A stretch of 64,000 bases of DNA from Imperialibacter sp040222385. Its GTDB lineage: Bacteria; Bacteroidota; Bacteroidia; Cytophagales; Cyclobacteriaceae. The stretch is taken from the NCBI RefSeq assembly GCF_040222385.1, contig NZ_JAVKDF010000049.1, forward strand, positions 238,013-302,012. Reading direction: 5' to 3'. The position numbers and the translations under genes were made by a program. The notes below the pieces were generated by a model, which saw only the letters and a list, made by a program, of their open reading frames with translations, was not told the DNA's origin and did not search any database. Shown here in pieces: positions 8,702-16,889 of this stretch. Numbering within the stretch: the stretch's first letter is position 1; each line of letters starts with the position of its first letter.

Positions 8702-8789
8702 CGGAGAGAGAGGGATTCGAACCCTCGATACCCTTTAGAGGTATACACACTTTCCAGGCGTGCTCCTTCAACCACTCGGACACCTCTCC
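8702..8789 (-). tRNA. tRNA-Ser (anticodon GGA)
   Basis: On the minus strand a 7-bp acceptor stem GGAGAGG/TCTCTCC, discriminator G, D-arm GTCCGAGTGG, anticodon stem CACGC/GTGTG around loop CTGGAAA (anticodon GGA), a long variable arm pairing ATACC/GGTAT, and T-arm GAGGG-TTCGAAT-CCCTC. Type II tRNA of 88 bases; 3' CCA is not encoded. It decodes UCC/UCU. Confidence 0.95.
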
Positions 8790-8818
8790 AAAGTACAATT
8801 TTTGGCGTCTAGCAGCAA

Positions 8819-8850
8819 CAAATAAATCAAGAAAAAACTCTTTATGCAAA
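8819..8850 (-). promoter_or_regulatory. Promoter of tRNA-Ser
   Basis: Minus strand TTTG (complement of 8847-8850), 20-base spacer, TTTATTTG (complement of 8819-8826), one mismatch from TAnnTTTG. The predicted start is about 23 bases before the tRNA. Confidence 0.6.
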
Positions 8851-8880
8851 TTTTGATATTAAATTTACATAAGCGTAAAA

Positions 8881-9945
8881 CTAGCTCATTTCCCCTGCAA
8901 TTGGCACTATTAGCTTCTTTTTAACTTCCTTGGTATTCTTCTCTTTTGCCAGCAGAAACATTAGTTTGGTGATGGCAGCTTCAGTCGTAATGTCCTGACC
9001 GCTGAGCACCCCTATTTCCTCGAGAATCCTGCTTGATTCGTAGCGCCCCTGAATTACTTTACCTCCAATGCACTGGCTTACATTAAAGATGACAATCCCC
9101 CTTGTAACAGCGGAATGAAGGCTTTTTATGAACCAGTCGTAGTTCATTGTATTACCCGACCCATAGGTTTCCAGCACAACTCCCCGAAGTCCGGGAGTGC
9201 CCAATATACTATTGACCACACTCTCACTGATGCCAGGAAAAAGCTTTAAGATGGTGACATTATTGTCGAATCCCTTATGAAGTTTGAGTTTAAGGCCAGG
9301 CCGAAAAGCCATGATTGACGACTTGTTGTATTCGATAGTAACGCCCGACTCAGCCAAGTATGGGTAGTTCTCCGATTCGAATGCCGCAAAATGACTGCTC
9401 CTTAATTTTTGTGATCGGTTACCTCTCATCAGGTAAAAATTAAAGTAGATGGCAACTTCAGAGATAATTGGTTTGTCTTCTTCGAGCGTAGAGGCTATCT
9501 CGAGAGCTGTAATCAGGTTCTCACGGGCATCTGACCTGGTCGATCCGATAGGGATTTGTGCACCGGTGAAGATAACTGGCTTGTTAAGCCCATCGAGCAT
9601 ATAGCTAAGTGCCGACGCTGTATACGCCATGGTGTCAGTTCCATGAAGTATTACGAAACCATCGTACTGAGAATAGTTTTCGTAGATAATATAGCCAATG
9701 TCCTGCCAGTGTGAAATATTAATATTCGAGGAATCGGTGGGCTCAGGAAACGAAATGACAGTAATTTTCAGGTCGAGGGCCTTCAGCTCGGGAATTTTAT
9801 CAATCACCAGGCCGAAGTTGAAAGGGACGAGAGACCCTGTTTCGTCATATGACATACCGAATGTGCCTCCGGTATATATAATAAGGATACTGCTTTTTGG
9901 GTTAAGGCCACTTGCAGTGGCAATGTTTACAATCTTATAATTCAT
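8881..9945 (-). CDS. ansA: Type I L-asparaginase
   Basis: A 354-residue enzyme hydrolysing asparagine to aspartate and ammonia. Both catalytic threonine motifs are visible: TGGTFG at residues 25-30 and HGTDTM near 100. No signal peptide, so cytoplasmic (type I). The ATG overlaps the TatD stop (ATGA), making it the last gene of a seven-gene operon. Its link to the upstream envelope genes is probably transcriptional only. Confidence 0.9.
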   Translation of the reverse strand: MNYKIVNIATASGLNPKSSILIIYTGGTFGMSYDETGSLVPFNFGLVIDKIPELKALDLKITVISFPEPTDSSNINISHWQDIGYIIYENYSQYDGFVILHGTDTMAYTASALSYMLDGLNKPVIFTGAQIPIGSTRSDARENLITALEIASTLEEDKPIISEVAIYFNFYLMRGNRSQKLRSSHFAAFESENYPYLAESGVTIEYNKSSIMAFRPGLKLKLHKGFDNNVTILKLFPGISESVVNSILGTPGLRGVVLETYGSGNTMNYDWFIKSLHSAVTRGIVIFNVSQCIGGKVIQGRYESSRILEEIGVLSGQDITTEAAITKLMFLLAKEKNTKEVKKKLIVPIAGEMS

Positions 9946-10718
9946 CGGTGATAGCTGAAAAGTTGATTTGCATTCCTTGTGGTTGTTTCAGCCACCTCAG
10001 CCAGGGAGAGTCCGGTTAGTTCAGAAACCCGCTGCGCAATAATTGGAATGTAGGAAGGCTCGTTTCTTTTGCCCCTATGCGGCACTGGTGCAAGATAAGG
10101 AGAGTCGGTCTCCAAAACCAGCCCATCTGCACCCAGCTGGGGTAAAACTGCATCAAGCCCGCCGTTTTTAAAGGTGCTTACTCCTCCTATTCCTAAAAAA
10201 AATCCTAATTCCAGTATCCGCCTGGCCTGGTGTTCATTTCCCGTAAAGCAATGAAAGACACCATTAAGCCGCTCGTCTTTAAGGGATTCTACCAAATCAA
10301 TTGTCAGGTCAATCGATTCACGACAATGAATAACTATAGGCAAGCCATACTCTTTTGCCCACTGGCACTGAATAGTAAACGCTTCTTTCTGATAGTCGAG
10401 GAGCGTTTTATCCCAGTAAAGATCGGTGCCTATTTCGCCAATAGCGGTAAACTGTCGCTTTCCCAGCCACTCTTCGGCTATCTTCAGCTCACTTTCAAAT
10501 CCATTTTTGATGGAACATGGGTGCACACCCATCATTGAAAAACAGCGCCCCGGATAAGCATCTTCCAGTGCAAGCATACTATCGATAGACTCACTATCGA
10601 TATTTGGCATATAAATTCTCTCTACACCACTCTCAAATGAGCGGGCCACCATCTCGTGAACGTCTTCTGAAAATTTTCTTGAATATATATGAGCGTGGGT
10701 ATCAACAAACTGCATCAA
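9942..10718 (-). CDS. tatD: TatD-family metal-dependent deoxyribonuclease
   Basis: A 258-residue TIM-barrel amidohydrolase. Metal ligands are visible in order: DTHAH near residue 6, GEIGTD near 95, HCRES near 130, HCFTG near 155 and ETDSPYLAP near 205. Usual length. TatD proteins are 3'-5' exonucleases in DNA repair or degradation. The start is 9 bases after the glycosyltransferase stop, inside the operon. Confidence 0.9.
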   Translation of the reverse strand: MMQFVDTHAHIYSRKFSEDVHEMVARSFESGVERIYMPNIDSESIDSMLALEDAYPGRCFSMMGVHPCSIKNGFESELKIAEEWLGKRQFTAIGEIGTDLYWDKTLLDYQKEAFTIQCQWAKEYGLPIVIHCRESIDLTIDLVESLKDERLNGVFHCFTGNEHQARRILELGFFLGIGGVSTFKNGGLDAVLPQLGADGLVLETDSPYLAPVPHRGKRNEPSYIPIIAQRVSELTGLSLAEVAETTTRNANQLFSYHR

Positions 10719-10727
10719 ATGTCGGGG

Positions 10728-11846
10728 CTAATAATGTCTATCCTTCCACTTTATTCCTGAAGGCAAAATGGAAAACAAAAGTGTGGACAAAGATATAATA
10801 GCCGAGTAGAATTCGAAGAGAACAAGTGTACCAATTTTTACAGGCAGTCCCGACAGGCGTACAGTTTTGTAAACAAACCATGATTGAACAGCGCTCTTTG
10901 CAGCAATCAAAAGTATTGACCAGGGGTGGAGTACAGCCAATGCAATGGCCAACGGATAGTAGAAGGCCTGAAGTCCCAAAACAGCCACGATGGCCACAGG
11001 GAGTTGAACGGCTCCACTCATCCACCTCTTTCGCTGATGCAAAAGCCCCTTGATGCTAGCTGCGGGTAAAGTAATGCCGGTGACGGGTGGGCTGATCAGC
11101 TGCCTGAAGCCATATCCTTTGGATAAAATAGCCCTGGTGAGCTGAAAGTCTTCCGTAACTGAGAAAGGCATGTTCTCATAACCACCTGTTTGATGATAAG
11201 CATTTGCTATTACAGCCATGTTATTGCCCATCCCGGTCACGGGCGTGCCCAGGTCGGATACGACCCTCATCATTCCGATGGCGTATGCCCAGTCGATGGA
11301 CTGAAAGGAAGCGAAAAGGCTGTTTTCGTTTATCGCCGTGTAGCCTGTTACCATGCCCGTATCTTTTTCAAAAGCTGCTACCATGGCCTGGCACCAGGTG
11401 GACGGAAGCTGCATGTCAGCATCGGTTATAAGATAGACTTCGCCGGATGCCTTTCTGGCTAGCTGTGCAAGCACATTTGCTTTGCCCCTGGCGGAGCCCA
11501 TATCATGGTCAATATTAAAGACCTTTAGCAGAGAGTGCTCCCTTTCAAATGAGCGGGCAATAACCTCTGTCTTATCGGTGGAGGCATCGTTTCCTATGAG
11601 TATTTCTATCTTATCAGCAGGATAGTCCTGATCCAAAAGGCTTTTGATGCACCTTGGCAACGTTGCCTCCTCGTTTCTCGCCGCTACCAGAACGGAAACC
11701 CCTGGAAGGTTCGTATCATCGAATAAACTTGTAGCAACATCCCTGCTTGAATCACCCTTTAAAAAGAAAAGCAGCAATGTGTCGATAAGCAACACGCTAC
11801 AGACGAAAAAAATCAAAATCAAACCGATTGTATCACTCAATGGCAC
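10728..11846 (-). CDS. Membrane glycosyltransferase family 2
   Basis: A 372-residue processive-type GT2: an N-terminal membrane anchor (about 5-28), a GT-A domain with VAARNEE (donor binding), DxD in ITDADMQL, acceptor motif TEDFQL and QRKRW, then two or three C-terminal membrane helices. The Q-x-x-R-W motif is shared with cellulose, chitin and hyaluronan synthases. It overlaps the deacetylase gene by 14 bases; deacetylase and glycosyltransferase together suggest an N-acetylated surface polysaccharide, an inference. Confidence 0.85.
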   Translation of the reverse strand: MPLSDTIGLILIFFVCSVLLIDTLLLFFLKGDSSRDVATSLFDDTNLPGVSVLVAARNEEATLPRCIKSLLDQDYPADKIEILIGNDASTDKTEVIARSFEREHSLLKVFNIDHDMGSARGKANVLAQLARKASGEVYLITDADMQLPSTWCQAMVAAFEKDTGMVTGYTAINENSLFASFQSIDWAYAIGMMRVVSDLGTPVTGMGNNMAVIANAYHQTGGYENMPFSVTEDFQLTRAILSKGYGFRQLISPPVTGITLPAASIKGLLHQRKRWMSGAVQLPVAIVAVLGLQAFYYPLAIALAVLHPWSILLIAAKSAVQSWFVYKTVRLSGLPVKIGTLVLFEFYSAIISLSTLLFSILPSGIKWKDRHY

Positions 11847-12468
11847 AGAACTGATAACCTAGTGAAGAAAAATGATCCAGAAATTTCGGTAGCGAGTACT
11901 TGATTCGGGCTTCTGCTTTCACATTTTCGTGATAAATGACAATAGAGCCGGGTTTGGTTCCTTTTATTGTTTCTACATGGCATTTTTCGGGACTTAGTGA
12001 TTGATCAAAGTCACCAGTTAAGTAGTCCCACATGATTATGCGGTAACTGGCAGATATCTTTTTTGCAAGGGAAAAGGTCAGCTGCCCATAAGGTGGCCTA
12101 AACAGTCTGGCGGGGTCTCCTGCTCCACATTCAACAATAGCTTTCTCACAAAGTGCTATATTGGCCATATAGTCTTCATGAGAGTTTCGCCATCCTTTCA
12201 GATGGTTGAAGGTGTGATTGCCGATACTGTGTCCTTCATCGCTGGCCCGCTTAAACAGCTCCGGGTGTTTTTTGATATTATTGCCAACATAAAAAAAGGT
12301 AGCCCTGGCACCAAATTCTTTCAAAGTGTCGAGCACCCAGGGAGTAAGCTCAGGTATGGGGCCATCGTCAAAAGTCAGGAATATCTTTTTTTCATTGTCA
12401 TCAAAATTCCAGATCACCTGAGGAAACAACTTCTTTAGCCAACCGGGAGTTTTTCTGAAGTAGAGCAA
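11833..12468 (-). CDS. Polysaccharide deacetylase (NodB/CE4 family)
   Basis: A 211-residue NodB-homology protein. The CE4 motifs are present: TFDDGP at 32-37 (catalytic base and metal Asp), HSIGNHTFNH near 80 (metal His pair), RPPYG near 125. No clear signal peptide, so it may act on a lipid-linked or cytoplasmic-face substrate, or be exported with help. Target (peptidoglycan, exopolysaccharide or N-acetylglucosamine lipid) cannot be resolved. Located between the SpoIIE-type phosphatase and GT2. Confidence 0.88.
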   Translation of the reverse strand: MLYFRKTPGWLKKLFPQVIWNFDDNEKKIFLTFDDGPIPELTPWVLDTLKEFGARATFFYVGNNIKKHPELFKRASDEGHSIGNHTFNHLKGWRNSHEDYMANIALCEKAIVECGAGDPARLFRPPYGQLTFSLAKKISASYRIIMWDYLTGDFDQSLSPEKCHVETIKGTKPGSIVIYHENVKAEARIKYSLPKFLDHFSSLGYQFCAIE

Positions 12469-12475
12469 ACCAAGT

Positions 12476-13684
12476 CTAGCTTATGATTTTACAAGAAAGC
12501 ATGGTGATATCGTCCCGGTAGCTTTCTGCACCCTTGAAATCTTCGAGTGACTTGATCACTGTTTCGTGTATCCCTGCCAGAGACTTGTTGGTCATGTCGC
12601 TAAGCGCTTCCATCAGTCTTTCCGAGCCATATTCCTCACCATCGGCATTGAAAGTCTCAGTGAGCCCGTCGGTGTAGCAGAAAAAGTTGAAATCCTTCAG
12701 CCCGGTAACGGTGCCTACATTCAAGAACGGCAAGTCTTCAAAAATTCCCAATATAGTTGTGCCCTCCTCCAGCGCCTGAAAGCCACTTTCTGTAAATAGG
12801 ATGGGAGGATTGTGTCCGCAATTTACATATTTCATCTGCCCAGCTTCATGATCGTAAATGGTCATGAAAAAGGTGATGAAGTTCTCGCCATTGCTATTGA
12901 ACATGATCTGGCGGTTCAACTCGTAAACGATCTCCCGCACATCGTAGGTCTTCCTGACTATCACTCTCAACGCTGCCTGAAAGTTTGACATTAGCAATGC
13001 CGCAGGCACGCCCTTTCCGGAAACATCGGCGATGCACAATAAGAACTTGCCGTTGCTCAGCTCCACATAGTCGTAATAATCGCCGCCAACGTTTTTGTGT
13101 GGGATATAAGTGGCTTCTATTTGCAGCTTCTCCAACTGCGGAAGATTTTTCGGGAAAAGGAAAGTCTGCACTTGCCTGGCAATCTCGAGCTCCTTTCTGT
13201 AGGCCTCTTGCTCCAGTTGTCTTCGTGCCAGCTTCTTATTTTCAATAGCCACCAATATGATATTGGTCAATGCCTTGATGAATGTAAGGTTGTGAGACAC
13301 CCCCTGCTCTGTCTGCGCATCGTCTTGCTTACCCAGGAAAACCACAGCAAGCAGCTTCTCCTTGTGCTGAACGGGGAATGCCATGTGAAACTCCGACCAA
13401 AATGCCTCATTCGAGTCGAGCTCAATTTCCTCAGGCAAATTCTGGTAACATGCCGGAAGCTTTGGAATCTTTTTATTGCCTACACCAAAGCTGAGCTTGC
13501 AGTCCCACTCCTCCTCCATCACATAAAGCGCCAGCTTCTTTACTTTGAGGTTTCCAAGAAGGGTAAAATGGTAGATTTTATACAAAGAGGCTTCCGCCAG
13601 GTTATTGTTGATAGCCTGAGTGATTTCGAGCAAAGAATTCAGTTCCAGCTCTTTGAGATCTTGTTGCGTAACTACGGATTCCAT
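12476..13684 (-). CDS. GAF-SpoIIE/RsbU-type PP2C serine phosphatase
   Basis: A 402-residue protein with a GAF-like sensor region (about 15-155), a short coiled coil (about 155-185, ERQL/EQEAYRK region) and a PPM/SpoIIE phosphatase domain (about 195-400). Metal-binding Asp residues are seen in GGDYYDY, ADVSGKG, YTDGLTE and DDITML. Such proteins dephosphorylate anti-sigma-factor antagonists; no STAS or anti-sigma partner is adjacent. Its place between envelope-polysaccharide genes suggests partner switching controlling the surface polymer, as inference. Confidence 0.88.
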   Translation of the reverse strand: MESVVTQQDLKELELNSLLEITQAINNNLAEASLYKIYHFTLLGNLKVKKLALYVMEEEWDCKLSFGVGNKKIPKLPACYQNLPEEIELDSNEAFWSEFHMAFPVQHKEKLLAVVFLGKQDDAQTEQGVSHNLTFIKALTNIILVAIENKKLARRQLEQEAYRKELEIARQVQTFLFPKNLPQLEKLQIEATYIPHKNVGGDYYDYVELSNGKFLLCIADVSGKGVPAALLMSNFQAALRVIVRKTYDVREIVYELNRQIMFNSNGENFITFFMTIYDHEAGQMKYVNCGHNPPILFTESGFQALEEGTTILGIFEDLPFLNVGTVTGLKDFNFFCYTDGLTETFNADGEEYGSERLMEALSDMTNKSLAGIHETVIKSLEDFKGAESYRDDITMLSCKIIS

Positions 13685-13695
13685 TTTTACTCCTA

Positions 13696-13950
13696 TTAGC
13701 GCCCATTGTGAGCGAGCAGGCCTTCCTTGCTGGCCAGATAAAAGTAGTTTTGAAAGTTGTGATCCAAGTTGATTTGCTGATCCGATATTTCAACAGCTAC
13801 ACTTTCATAAACTTTCAACCATCCCTTACGGTACAAATCGGTGAGGGTAGACTTTAGGTTTTCCACTGAAAGGTTGGTTGCGTTCTTCAATTCTTTGAAG
13901 TGCGTTACGAAATACAACTCGTCCAATACATCAAACTCCAGGTCACTCAT
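13696..13950 (-). CDS. Small conserved winged-helix-like protein
   Basis: 84 residues, mostly helical then beta, with a segment (NLSVENLKSTLTDLYRKGWLKV) that looks like a winged-helix recognition unit. Codon use and tight coupling support it: its start overlaps the upstream glycosyltransferase stop (ATGA) and its stop is 11 bases before the phosphatase start. Role unknown; it may read phosphatase output or act as a small adaptor. Confidence 0.65.
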   Translation of the reverse strand: MSDLEFDVLDELYFVTHFKELKNATNLSVENLKSTLTDLYRKGWLKVYESVAVEISDQQINLDHNFQNYFYLASKEGLLAHNGR

Positions 13951-15089
13951 GGATACACCCTTCCCTTCCAGTGATATTCTCCAAAATTAGAAGCTATAGC
14001 AAAAAATACGGCATAAAATGGGTAAATAATTTCCATAAGAAGAAAGTACTGCCCCAGCCCACTCAGGTTGAAGTTTTTGCTGATTTTTCGGCTGAAGGCA
14101 AACTCCGCAAGCCATTTTAGAACGATGGGCATCAGCCAAACTGGATTCAATGAAATAAAGAAAAAGGTGAAAAGACATATGAAGCCCAGGTTGCCCGCCA
14201 CCACAGCAGCGGCGAGTTGGCGAGGCCAGGGAACAGCGTAAGCCTTCCACTTGCCCGCCCAGCGTCTCCGTTGGTAGTACAAAGCTCCCAGTGATTCCGG
14301 CTTGGCGGTTGAAACAAGTGAGTCTTGATCTTTATTGTAAAAAGCGCCATTCGGATATTTCCTCGTCACGGCATGCAACATAAACTCGTCATCGCCGGAA
14401 GCAATCTGTTGGTTGCCGTCAAAAGGATGAAGTTCTTGTATCAGTTCACGCCTATAGGATAAGTTAGCGCCACTACACATGGTTGGTTTTTGGATCAGGT
14501 TGGTGATGGCGGCGACACCCGTCAGCGACATTGCCTCCAGGTTCAACAGCGCAGACGCCCAGTTTCTGCCTTTAAAGCAAAATGCACCAAAGACCAGCTT
14601 CGCTTCCTCATAACGTGTGTAATAGTTGATATGCGAGGCTACCCAATTTGGTTGCACGTTGCAATCAGCATCGGTCAATACAAGTATGTCTGCTGTCGAT
14701 AAAGCTGCTGCTGCCTTTATTGCCTGCTTTTTTCGGCTCCCTTCGGCAACTGTGGCTTCGAGGTGAATGATTCTAAGCGCTATGCTATTGTCCGCAGCAA
14801 AGCATTCTGCCTTTTCCACAGTGTCGTCGTCAGACTGGTCGTTGACCAAAATCACTTCCATGAGATGGCCGGGATAAGTTTGAGCTTCGATGTTGCCCAG
14901 AAGTGACACGATGGACGCTGCTTCGTTTCTGGCCACAATAACAATTGATACTGACAATGAGCCACTGTCCGTTACCGCCTCCGCAGCCACAGGAACATGT
15001 CTCCACCTACTCCAGCAAAAAGCTATGAATATGCTGTAAATGACAACACCCACAGCAGCAATGATCCCGAAAATATCAATAGCCAACAT
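13947..15089 (-). CDS. Membrane glycosyltransferase family 2 (operon leader gene)
   Basis: A 380-residue GT2 like the one at 10728 but diverged: N-terminal helix, VARNEAASIVSLL, DxD in LTDADCN, GDDEFML, QRRRWAGKW, and C-terminal membrane helices. First gene of the seven-gene operon. Two processive GT2s around a deacetylase suggest polymer synthesis with modification. No PilZ or c-di-GMP module is visible. Confidence 0.85.
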   Translation of the reverse strand: MLAIDIFGIIAAVGVVIYSIFIAFCWSRWRHVPVAAEAVTDSGSLSVSIVIVARNEAASIVSLLGNIEAQTYPGHLMEVILVNDQSDDDTVEKAECFAADNSIALRIIHLEATVAEGSRKKQAIKAAAALSTADILVLTDADCNVQPNWVASHINYYTRYEEAKLVFGAFCFKGRNWASALLNLEAMSLTGVAAITNLIQKPTMCSGANLSYRRELIQELHPFDGNQQIASGDDEFMLHAVTRKYPNGAFYNKDQDSLVSTAKPESLGALYYQRRRWAGKWKAYAVPWPRQLAAAVVAGNLGFICLFTFFFISLNPVWLMPIVLKWLAEFAFSRKISKNFNLSGLGQYFLLMEIIYPFYAVFFAIASNFGEYHWKGRVYP

Positions 15090-15166
15090 CCGGGTTTGAA
15101 TTTAGGGAGGATTTATGTAGCATCACCTAAATTTTAAATAAGCTTATCGCAAAAGCCACAGCGGGT

Positions 15167-15727
15167 TTGAACAAGACTGTAAAAGAGAAAATCATTTTGG
15201 GAGTTGACCCGGGCACCAGCATCATGGGCTACGGCGTCATTATGGTGCAGGGCAATAAACTGACGCTGTTGCAGTTTGGAGTAATTCACCTGAGCAAATA
15301 CTCCGGTCATGAATTGAAACTAAAGAAGATTTTCGAGAGAATAACGTCTGTTCTCGAGGAGTTTCATCCCGATGAAGTAGCACTGGAAGCTCCCTTTTTT
15401 GGGAAAAACATTCAATCGATGCTAAAGCTTGGCAGGGCGCAGGGTGTGGCCATGGCCGCCGCATTGGCACGTGAAATACCGATTTTTGAATATGCGCCCA
15501 AAAAGGTAAAGCAGTCGGTAACGGGCAATGGAAATGCTTCAAAGGAACAGGTAGCTAAAATGCTACAAACGCTTCTTAGCTTCAGTGAGGCACCTAAGCT
15601 GCTTGATGCTACGGATGCACTGGCGGTAGCCGTATGTCACCATTTTCAGGGTGGCGACACTGGTACCAAAAACAAAAGCTGGAAGTCCTTTATTTCTGAC
15701 AACCCCGGAAGAGTGAAGGGAGCTTAA
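15167..15727 (+). CDS. ruvC: Holliday junction resolvase RuvC
   Basis: A 186-residue endonuclease that resolves four-way recombination junctions with RuvAB. Catalytic acidic residues are in LGVDPGTS (D14), the DEVALEAPFF region and DATDALAVAVCHH. Start is TTG at 15167: no ATG or GTG lies between the in-frame stop at 15128 and the conserved core. It is flanked by divergent and convergent genes, so it stands alone. Confidence 0.93.
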   Translation: MNKTVKEKIILGVDPGTSIMGYGVIMVQGNKLTLLQFGVIHLSKYSGHELKLKKIFERITSVLEEFHPDEVALEAPFFGKNIQSMLKLGRAQGVAMAAALAREIPIFEYAPKKVKQSVTGNGNASKEQVAKMLQTLLSFSEAPKLLDATDALAVAVCHHFQGGDTGTKNKSWKSFISDNPGRVKGA

Positions 15728-15754
15728 AACCTGGCCAGGCCAGATAAAAGCACG

Positions 15755-16147
15755 TTATAAAGCTGCTTTGATTTTAGTAGCGGTAGCAGCCAACTCCTCT
15801 TGAGTAGGGCGCAACTTGGGCTCCAGAAAATTGATGTCCCGCATGCTATTAAGAGGAACCAGATGCACATGCGTGTGGGGCACTTCAATACCAATAACAG
15901 CCACGCCTACTCTCTTGCAGGGAATGCTCTTATCAATAGCTTTGGCAACTTTTTTGGCGAATACCAGAATCCCCGACAAGGTTTCATCGTCATTGTCAAA
16001 AATGTAGTCCACTTCCTTTTTAGGCACCACCAATGTGTGGCCCATCACCAGAGGACTGATATCCAAAAAAGCAATGTAGTGCTCGTCTTCGAGCACTATG
16101 TGACCTGGTATTTCTCTATTGATGATTTTGGTGAAAATAGAAGCCAT
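15755..16147 (-). CDS. HIT family nucleotide-binding hydrolase
   Basis: A 130-residue protein with the HIT motif HTHVHLVP near residue 98. Family members hydrolyse nucleoside phosphoramidates or dinucleoside polyphosphates. It lies 11 bases downstream of greA and is probably cotranscribed with it. Usual length for the Hint branch. Confidence 0.9.
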   Translation of the reverse strand: MASIFTKIINREIPGHIVLEDEHYIAFLDISPLVMGHTLVVPKKEVDYIFDNDDETLSGILVFAKKVAKAIDKSIPCKRVGVAVIGIEVPHTHVHLVPLNSMRDINFLEPKLRPTQEELAATATKIKAAL

Positions 16148-16158
16148 CGTGCGAATTG

Positions 16159-16632
16159 TTAGATAGCAATATCAACAATTTCGAATTCAATATTCCCACC
16201 TGGCGCTTCTACCATGGCTGTTTCGCCAAGCTTCTTTCCCAGCAGCCCTTTTCCTATGGGTGACTTAACCGAAATCTTGCTGGCTTTCAGGTCAGCTTCT
16301 TCCTCTGCCACAAGCATGTAGGTCATTACCGCTCCATTTTTCTTGTTCTTGATTTTCACTTTCGACAGAATAGCCACTTTTGAAGTATCAAGCTTGGTTT
16401 CGTCTATTACCCGGCCATTGCCAACAATCGCTTCAAGCTTCGAAATTTTCAACTCCAATAAGCCCTGAGCATCCTTTGCAGCATCATACTCAGCATTTTC
16501 GCTCAGGTCACCTTTGTCTCTGGCCTCAGCTATTTGGCGGGCCATATCAGCTCTTCCTTTCGTTTTCAACTCATTAAGCTCGTCCTTGAGTCTTTTGAGT
16601 CCTTCCTCTGTGTAATAAGATAAATTAGACAT
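16159..16632 (-). CDS. greA: Transcription elongation factor GreA
   Basis: 157 residues with an N-terminal coiled coil (EEGLKRLKDELNELK at about 8-22, acidic tip DLSENAEYD at about 42-50) and a C-terminal FKBP-like domain (KVKIKNKK, SPIGKGLLGKK). It rescues backtracked RNA polymerase by stimulating transcript cleavage. A strong promoter about 204 bases upstream and a terminator-like hairpin just before the start suggest leader control. Confidence 0.95.
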   Translation of the reverse strand: MSNLSYYTEEGLKRLKDELNELKTKGRADMARQIAEARDKGDLSENAEYDAAKDAQGLLELKISKLEAIVGNGRVIDETKLDTSKVAILSKVKIKNKKNGAVMTYMLVAEEEADLKASKISVKSPIGKGLLGKKLGETAMVEAPGGNIEFEIVDIAI

Positions 16633-16647
16633 ACAGTGTGCTATTAA

Positions 16648-16691
16648 ATAAAAAAGAACGGCCCGCCAGGTAAATCCTATTGGAGACCGTT
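16648..16691 (-). terminator. Terminator-like hairpin in the greA leader
   Basis: In RNA sense AACGGUCU pairs with GGGCCGUU (two G-U wobbles), the loop is about 19 bases, and CUUUUUU follows. It ends about 16 bases before the greA ATG, downstream of the greA promoter, so it can act as an attenuator. It could also end read-through from the upstream gene. Confidence 0.5.
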
Positions 16692-16842
16692 ACAATTAAT
16701 GATTTTTTACTGATGATCGATTAAAACGTCACTAACAACCATTGTAAACTTTATTCACAATAGCTGAAGTCTGTGATATCAAATATATTAAGATTTTAAT
16801 TCAAACCCCGTCGGAGCTTAAAACATATATTGATCTAGGATG

Positions 16843-16875
16843 CAAATATAAAGATTTATCCCCTAAACCTGCAAA
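16843..16875 (-). promoter_or_regulatory. Strong sigma-ABfr-type promoter for greA
   Basis: Minus strand TTTG (complement of 16872-16875), 21-base spacer, TATATTTG (complement of 16843-16850): full matches to both boxes. It lies immediately upstream of the leader, just before the end of the dehydrogenase gene. Confidence 0.7.
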
Positions 16876-16889
16876 CCGGAGATCAGGCT

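Larger units (their letters stand above)
16633..16889 (-). other. Long greA leader (257 bases)
   Basis: From the promoter at 16843-16875 to the greA ATG, the transcript would carry a leader of about 204 bases with one terminator-like hairpin at 16648-16691. No ORF or known riboswitch core is visible. Confidence 0.5.

Noticed and set aside
8652..8849. 65-codon ORF reading GEVSEWLKEHAWKV...
   Set aside because: It is the translation of tRNA-Ser itself, a well-known false ORF. The tRNA fold explains the sequence fully.
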